Positions 22,029 through 23,799 of a stretch of 23,799 nt of DNA are shown here, piece after piece. This DNA is from Bacillota bacterium. Lineage in GTDB: Bacteria > Bacillota > Clostridia > Christensenellales > CAG-138. Position 1 is the stretch's first letter. Each line of letters opens with the position of its first letter. Position numbers and translations under genes: made by a program. The stretch lies in contig JAEYSE010000065.1 of NCBI GenBank assembly GCA_023435025.1, forward strand, positions 1 through 23,799, written 5' to 3'. A model generated the notes under the pieces. That model was not told where the DNA came from. It made no database searches and was given only the letters and a program-made list of their open reading frames with translations.

Positions 22029-23063
22029 TCAAACGATAACCAGCTTGTCCTGCGGTAAATACAGCCTTACCTTGTCATTGGGTGCAAGCGGTGGCGTTGT
22101 TCCGTCAATAGCGATCAGGTCGCCAAAGGACGTATTGACTTTGTACTGGTACGCCTTTCCAAGGTAGGTGCGTACGGCGATCCGGCCTTCTATTACGTTG
22201 TGTTCCGGCGTTTCACCACGCAGAATAACGATATCTTCCGGGCGTATGGTACCCTTACCCGTTCCTGCGCCTGCATTTGGCAGAAGAGCCGTAAAGCGCA
22301 TGCCGTTGCAATAATATCCATCCCCTTGGCTGTGTAGTTCAAAGAAGTTTTCAAACCCCACAAAGCGCGCCACAAATTCCGTCTTTGGACGGGCATATAT
22401 CGTTTCCGGGCTGTCGTACTGCTCTATGACGCCGCCGTTCATGACAGCCACTTTATCGGATATGGAAAAACACTCTTCCTGATCATGGGTTACGAAAACT
22501 GAAGTAATGCCCATTTTCTGCTGCAATTCCCGGATTTCAACGCGCATTTTCAGCCGCAACTTTGCATCCAGATTGGAAAGCGGTTCATCCAGCAGAAGCA
22601 GCTCCGGCCCTACTACAAGCGCCCTTGCAAGCGCAACGCGCTGCCGCTGCCCGCCTGAAAGCTCGCGCGGGTAGCGCTTGCCAAATTCCAAAAGGTCCAC
22701 CGTCTGTAAAATGGACTGCACCCGTTTCCCCATTTCGCCTTTGGGGATATGGCGCATTTTCAGGCCAAACGCGATATTGTCTGCAACCGTCATATGCGGG
22801 AACAACGCGTAACTTTGAAAAACAATGCCGAAGTTACGTTTATGGATGGGCGTATTCGTATACTCCTTGCCATTGACAAACACATTGCCTGCGCCAGGCT
22901 GTATGAAGCCGCCTAGCACGCGAAGTGTCGTTGTTTTTCCGCAGCCGGAAGGGCCAAGCAAAGAAACCAACTGGCCTTCCTCAACATCAAGGGAAAGCTT
23001 ATCCAGTATCTTCTTTTGGCCGTCGTACGATACATCAATACTCCGCAACTCAATATACGCCAT
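22029..23063 (-). CDS. ABC transporter ATP-binding protein (PotA type)
   Basis: A 344-residue ATPase with all nucleotide-binding motifs: Walker A GPSGCGKTT (37-45), Q-loop Q83 (FQSYALFPHMTV), signature LSGGQRQR (135-142), Walker B LLLLDEPLSNLD (155-166) and the H-loop in FVTHDQEE. From about 230 to the end it has the TOBE-type regulatory domain (GTIRPEDIVILRGE) common to PotA, FbpC and MalK. It powers import by the adjacent permease and binding protein; a polyamine, iron or related small cation is the family-based expectation. The ATG at 23063 has AAAGGA upstream, and the permease stops 13 nt before it. Confidence 0.94.
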   Translation of the reverse strand: MAYIELRSIDVSYDGQKKILDKLSLDVEEGQLVSLLGPSGCGKTTTLRVLGGFIQPGAGNVFVNGKEYTNTPIHKRNFGIVFQSYALFPHMTVADNIAFGLKMRHIPKGEMGKRVQSILQTVDLLEFGKRYPRELSGGQRQRVALARALVVGPELLLLDEPLSNLDAKLRLKMRVEIRELQQKMGITSVFVTHDQEECFSISDKVAVMNGGVIEQYDSPETIYARPKTEFVARFVGFENFFELHSQGDGYYCNGMRFTALLPNAGAGTGKGTIRPEDIVILRGETPEHNVIEGRIAVRTYLGKAYQYKVNTSFGDLIAIDGTTPPLAPNDKVRLYLPQDKLVIV

Positions 23064-23076
23064 TTGTTTTTCCTTT

Positions 23077-23673
23077 CTACCCTATCCGGCTCCCTGCACG
23101 TACAAGCTTTTCACTAACCACCATAATAACAACAGACATCAGCATCATCAGGACAGAAAGCGCTGATACGGTGGGATCGTAGTTATACTCTATGTAGTTC
23201 ATCATGGCGACAGGCAATGTCACCACACCCGGCCCGGATAGAAAAATGGTAAGCGGGACATTGTTGAACGCATTGATGAACGCCAGCAGGAATGCCGAAA
23301 CGATGCCCGAGCTAATATTCGGCAATACGATTCTGAAAAACACCGTTGCCCTTGGTGCCCCAAGGCTCATCCCGGCCTCTTCTATGGCAAAATCGAGGCT
23401 GTCGATGCTCGCCCCCACAATTCGAAAAGCGTAGGTAACGACTGAGACCGCAAGGCCGACCAGCAGCGCAATGCGTACGTTAAGCCGCAAAAACACGATG
23501 ATGAACACAAACAGTGAGAAGCCTACAACCACCTGGGGTACCATATTGGGCGAGAAGAACAGATCCTTGATGAACTGCTTGCCGCGGAACTGATAGCGGC
23601 TCAAGGCATAAGCGCCCGGTATCCCAACTAGCAGGGCAAGCGCAGTTGCCGCTGTTGAAACAGCGACGCTCAA
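23077..23673 (-). CDS. ABC transporter permease (PotC/binding-protein-dependent type), N-terminus missing
   Basis: A 198-residue remnant of an inner-membrane permease whose relatives have about 260-270 residues. Helices from AVSTAATALALLVGIPGAYAL onward and the EAA loop IEEAGMSLGAPRATVFFRIV (about 97-116) are intact, and the C-terminus is normal. The first helix and N-terminal loop are missing. The permease-like frame reads FQLSVAVST, then meets a TAG stop at 23686-23688, and the sequence beyond about 23680 does not resemble a permease in any minus-strand frame. The TTG at 23673 is therefore probably not a natural start. Either the gene is broken by a rearrangement or insertion, or the contig end is chimeric. 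The ATPase and binding-protein genes follow in the same operon. Confidence 0.85.
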   Translation of the reverse strand: MSVAVSTAATALALLVGIPGAYALSRYQFRGKQFIKDLFFSPNMVPQVVVGFSLFVFIIVFLRLNVRIALLVGLAVSVVTYAFRIVGASIDSLDFAIEEAGMSLGAPRATVFFRIVLPNISSGIVSAFLLAFINAFNNVPLTIFLSGPGVVTLPVAMMNYIEYNYDPTVSALSVLMMLMSVVIMVVSEKLVRAGSRIG

Positions 23674-23685
23674 TTGAAAGACTAA

Positions 23686-23799
23686 CTATTAAAAGTCAAG
23701 CCCGTAAAAGAGGAGGAATGCGAAGAGCAGATGGTTCAAAAAGGGTATAGCAAAGAAGACGCTCGTAAAGGCGCCGTGCAGGCTATCGTGATGAAATCA
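23686..23799 (+). other. Sequence of different origin with an open frame running off the window
   Basis: Beyond the permease break, one plus-strand frame stays open for 38 codons to the window edge (after a TAA at 23683-23685). It reads as a highly charged, protein-like segment containing EEECEEQMVQKGYSKEDARK. No start can be assigned and I do not recognise the family. It may be the inside of a gene joined here by insertion, rearrangement or misassembly. Confidence 0.35.

Overview
The window looks like a chromosomal segment from a Gram-positive, low-to-mid GC bacterium of the Clostridia type. The reasons are strong purine-rich Shine-Dalgarno sites (GGAGG-like) before most genes, several TTG starts, Cys-anchored lipoprotein substrate-binding proteins, a PTS EIIC, LacI/MarR/AraC regulators and hairpin-plus-T-run terminators. 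Every gene except one (arcA, 17327-18553) is on the minus strand. I see no rRNA, tRNA, CRISPR array or complete mobile element.

Region A (26-9837) is one large sugar-type catabolic operon read right to left. A canonical promoter (TTGACA, 17 bp, TACTAT) and a perfect 16-bp LacI-type palindrome precede it. In transcription order it encodes: a 3-hydroxyacyl-CoA-dehydrogenase-fold enzyme resembling L-gulonate or carnitine 3-dehydrogenases; a zinc polyol/alcohol dehydrogenase; a galactose/ribose-type ABC importer (binding lipoprotein, double ATPase, permease); a second zinc dehydrogenase; a seven-bladed-propeller lactonase; a LacI-family regulator that also has its own internal promoter; and a small CPDC glutaredoxin-like protein. 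A strong terminator at 26-60 ends it. There is no sugar kinase, isomerase or aldolase, so the gene set points to import followed by oxidation (dehydrogenase, lactone, lactonase, second oxidation) of an unphosphorylated sugar or polyol. The substrate cannot be read from sequence.

Region B (9930-17148) holds smaller units: AraC regulator plus EamA exporter; a four-helix membrane protein of unknown function; a class I SAM methyltransferase; a DUF4256 protein; an orphan PTS EIIC; and a MarR regulator coupled to a membrane-anchored flavin-reductase-like protein with an unusual C-terminal domain.

Region C (17327-19239) has an orphan arginine deiminase gene whose base and codon usage differ clearly from its neighbours, followed convergently by a small uncharacterised protein gene.

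Region D (19331-23685) is a second transport operon: PotC-type permease, PotA-type ATPase, PotD/Fbp-type binding lipoprotein and a cytosolic amidohydrolase/deaminase, ended by a terminator. It probably imports a nitrogenous small molecule that the deaminase processes. The permease gene is cut near 23680, where unrelated sequence with an open plus-strand frame runs to the window end. This is either a real rearrangement or an assembly junction.

The most interesting points are the kinase-less oxidative sugar operon with a possible looping operator pair, the flavin-reductase fusion protein next to MarR, the hairpins around both binding-protein genes, and the permease breakpoint.
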